The position numbers and the translations under genes are program-made. A DNA stretch of 64,000 nucleotides from an uncultured Clostridia bacterium. GTDB lineage: Bacteria > Bacillota > Clostridia > Oscillospirales > Ruminococcaceae. Positions 63,223 to 64,000 of this stretch are shown in pieces; the first letter of the stretch is position 1; every line of letters starts with the position of its first letter. The DNA lies in assembly GCA_947624675.1 (NCBI GenBank), contig CANQLI010000003.1, positions 124,001 through 188,000 on the forward strand, given 5' to 3'. The notes under the pieces are model-generated. The model was not told the DNA's origin and ran no database searches. It worked only from the letters and a program-made list of their open reading frames with translations.

Positions 63223-64000
63223 TCACAAAAGTCTTGATATGATCTCGTTGGAAACCAAAAACCCCTCTTCGGTAAGCGATAATCTCTCACCGTTAATCTT
63301 TATAAAACGATTTCCGATCTCACGGGCTTTGTCAAGTATCTCAGCATTTCCGCCAAGTGACATGTATTTATTTGTACTTATACCTTCAGAAAGCCTCAGA
63401 GACAGCATTAAGTATTCTTCTGATTTATTTATATTTTTCTCCTCAATTACCTTTACGCTTTCGCCGCTCAAATAGGCGGCCAGATCCTTTTTATTGTAGT
63501 ATCTTGACCCATTGAAATAAGAATGTGCCGACACACCTAGACCGATATACTCCTCAGCACGCCAATACTTAAGGTTATGCCTGCTCTCATATCCCGGTTT
63601 TGAAAAATTGGATATTTCGTAGTGCCGATATCCAAATCCTTTCAGCATATCAGACATATATAAGTACATTTCCGCAGTATCGTCATCATCAGGCAGCGTC
63701 AAGTTCATTTCAGCATACGGGGTGTTGTCCTCGACCTTGAGAATGTACGAAGAAATATGTGTGGTGCCAAGCTCAACAATATCCTCGACCGATTTCTTTA
63801 CATCAGATTTTGTCTGACCCATAAGAGCTATCATTATATCCGCTGATATGTTTTCAAAGCCTGCTTGTCTTGCAGAAAAAACAGCTTTTTTTGCTTCGTC
63901 AAAATTATGAAGTCTCCCGAGTGCTTGTAGCTCACGGTCACAGGACGACTGAATACCGAATGATATTCTGTTTATCCCAGCCTTTCTGTAACCTGAAAGC
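63223..64000 (-). CDS. hemW: Radical SAM family heme chaperone HemW, 5'-truncated
   Basis: The frame runs off the right edge: upstream of the in-frame ATG at 63834 the sequence continues as GINRISFGIQSSCDRELQAL, GRLHNFDEAKKAVFSARQAG and then MIALMGQT. These are HemW-type motifs (normal GVQSFxxxxLxxLGRxH). The C-terminal part has GLGVSAHSYFNGSRYYN, SEEYLMLSLRLSEGI and the HemW-C end. The CxxxCxxC cluster motif lies outside the window. HemW delivers heme and is related to oxygen-independent coproporphyrinogen oxidase. Confidence 0.88.
   Translation of the reverse strand, partial: LSGYRKAGINRISFGIQSSCDRELQALGRLHNFDEAKKAVFSARQAGFENISADIMIALMGQTKSDVKKSVEDIVELGTTHISSYILKVEDNTPYAEMNLTLPDDDDTAEMYLYMSDMLKGFGYRHYEISNFSKPGYESRHNLKYWRAEEYIGLGVSAHSYFNGSRYYNKKDLAAYLSGESVKVIEEKNINKSEEYLMLSLRLSEGISTNKYMSLGGNAEILDKAREIGNRFIKINGERLSLTEEGFLVSNEIISRLL

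Noticed and set aside
63223..63834. HemW as a complete 203-residue gene starting at 63834
   Set aside because: The frame continues upstream with clear family motifs to the window edge, so the gene is truncated by the window.

Overview
The window looks like a chromosomal core region from a low-GC, endospore-forming Firmicute of class Clostridia, most likely a Ruminococcaceae/Oscillospiraceae-type gut anaerobe. The reasons are: anaerobic class III ribonucleotide reductase (nrdDG) and HemW; split transketolase; GatCAB amidotransferase; a ylm-type division cluster; classical TTGACA/TATAAT promoters with AAGGAGG ribosome binding sites; and many sporulation genes (spoIIGA, sigE, spoVS, yunB, yqfC, yqfD, ylbJ-like). 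I see no rRNA, tRNA, CRISPR array, transposase, phage module or recognisable defence island.

Layout. 1-2.8 kb: a YitT membrane protein and a phosphoribosyltransferase-like gene, split by a 786-bp insertion bracketed by a 371/373-bp direct repeat. 2.8-5.2 kb: asnB and a small membrane protein from divergent promoters. 5.4-8.5 kb: nrdDG behind a strong promoter with candidate NrdR boxes. 8.8-16.6 kb: miaB-ylbF-mutS-mutL-miaA-hfq (tRNA modification, mismatch repair, RNA chaperone). 16.6-27.4 kb: HlyD-like gene-yggS-sepF-ylmH-divIVA-ileS-lspA-rluD-HAD-tktN-tktC (division cluster plus translation and lipoprotein processing). 27.5-29.5 kb: GGDEF protein and yunB. 29.6-34.8 kb: ligA-gatCAB.

35.1-43.4 kb: ylbJ-like on the minus strand, then yqfC-yqfD-phoH-ybeY-era-yqzL-recO-mutS2, close to the Bacillus yqf order and including a 36-codon yqzL-like gene. 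43.5-46.8 kb: sulfur genes (cysK behind a palindromic operator and a Cys-ending leader peptide, an amidase-domain protein, a DUF3343 carrier and a cysteine desulfurase). 46.8-53.0 kb: cdaA-cdaR, a COG2509 flavoprotein, yifB/comM and an SDR. 53.3-64 kb is on the minus strand: a Xer-like recombinase, sigE-spoIIGA, spoVS, ymdB with a two-component system, a GH43 glycosidase, a membrane protein, an orphan HlyD-type lipoprotein, and hemW, which runs off the right edge.

Most interesting points: (i) a ~96-bp intergenic element in three copies (8.56, 34.9 and 53.1 kb). Each copy keeps the same small ORF, and all five base differences between copies 2 and 3 are synonymous. (ii) The cysK leader, with a near-perfect 10-bp palindrome at the -10 box and a 10-residue peptide ending in Arg-Cys. 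(iii) A spoIIG-type promoter with a 21-bp spacer and a 0A-like box on its -35. (iv) The duplication/insertion at the left end. (v) A perfect 17-bp inverted repeat beside the recombinase gene, downstream of sigE where sigG is expected. Coordinates, motif matches and mismatch counts were read by eye.
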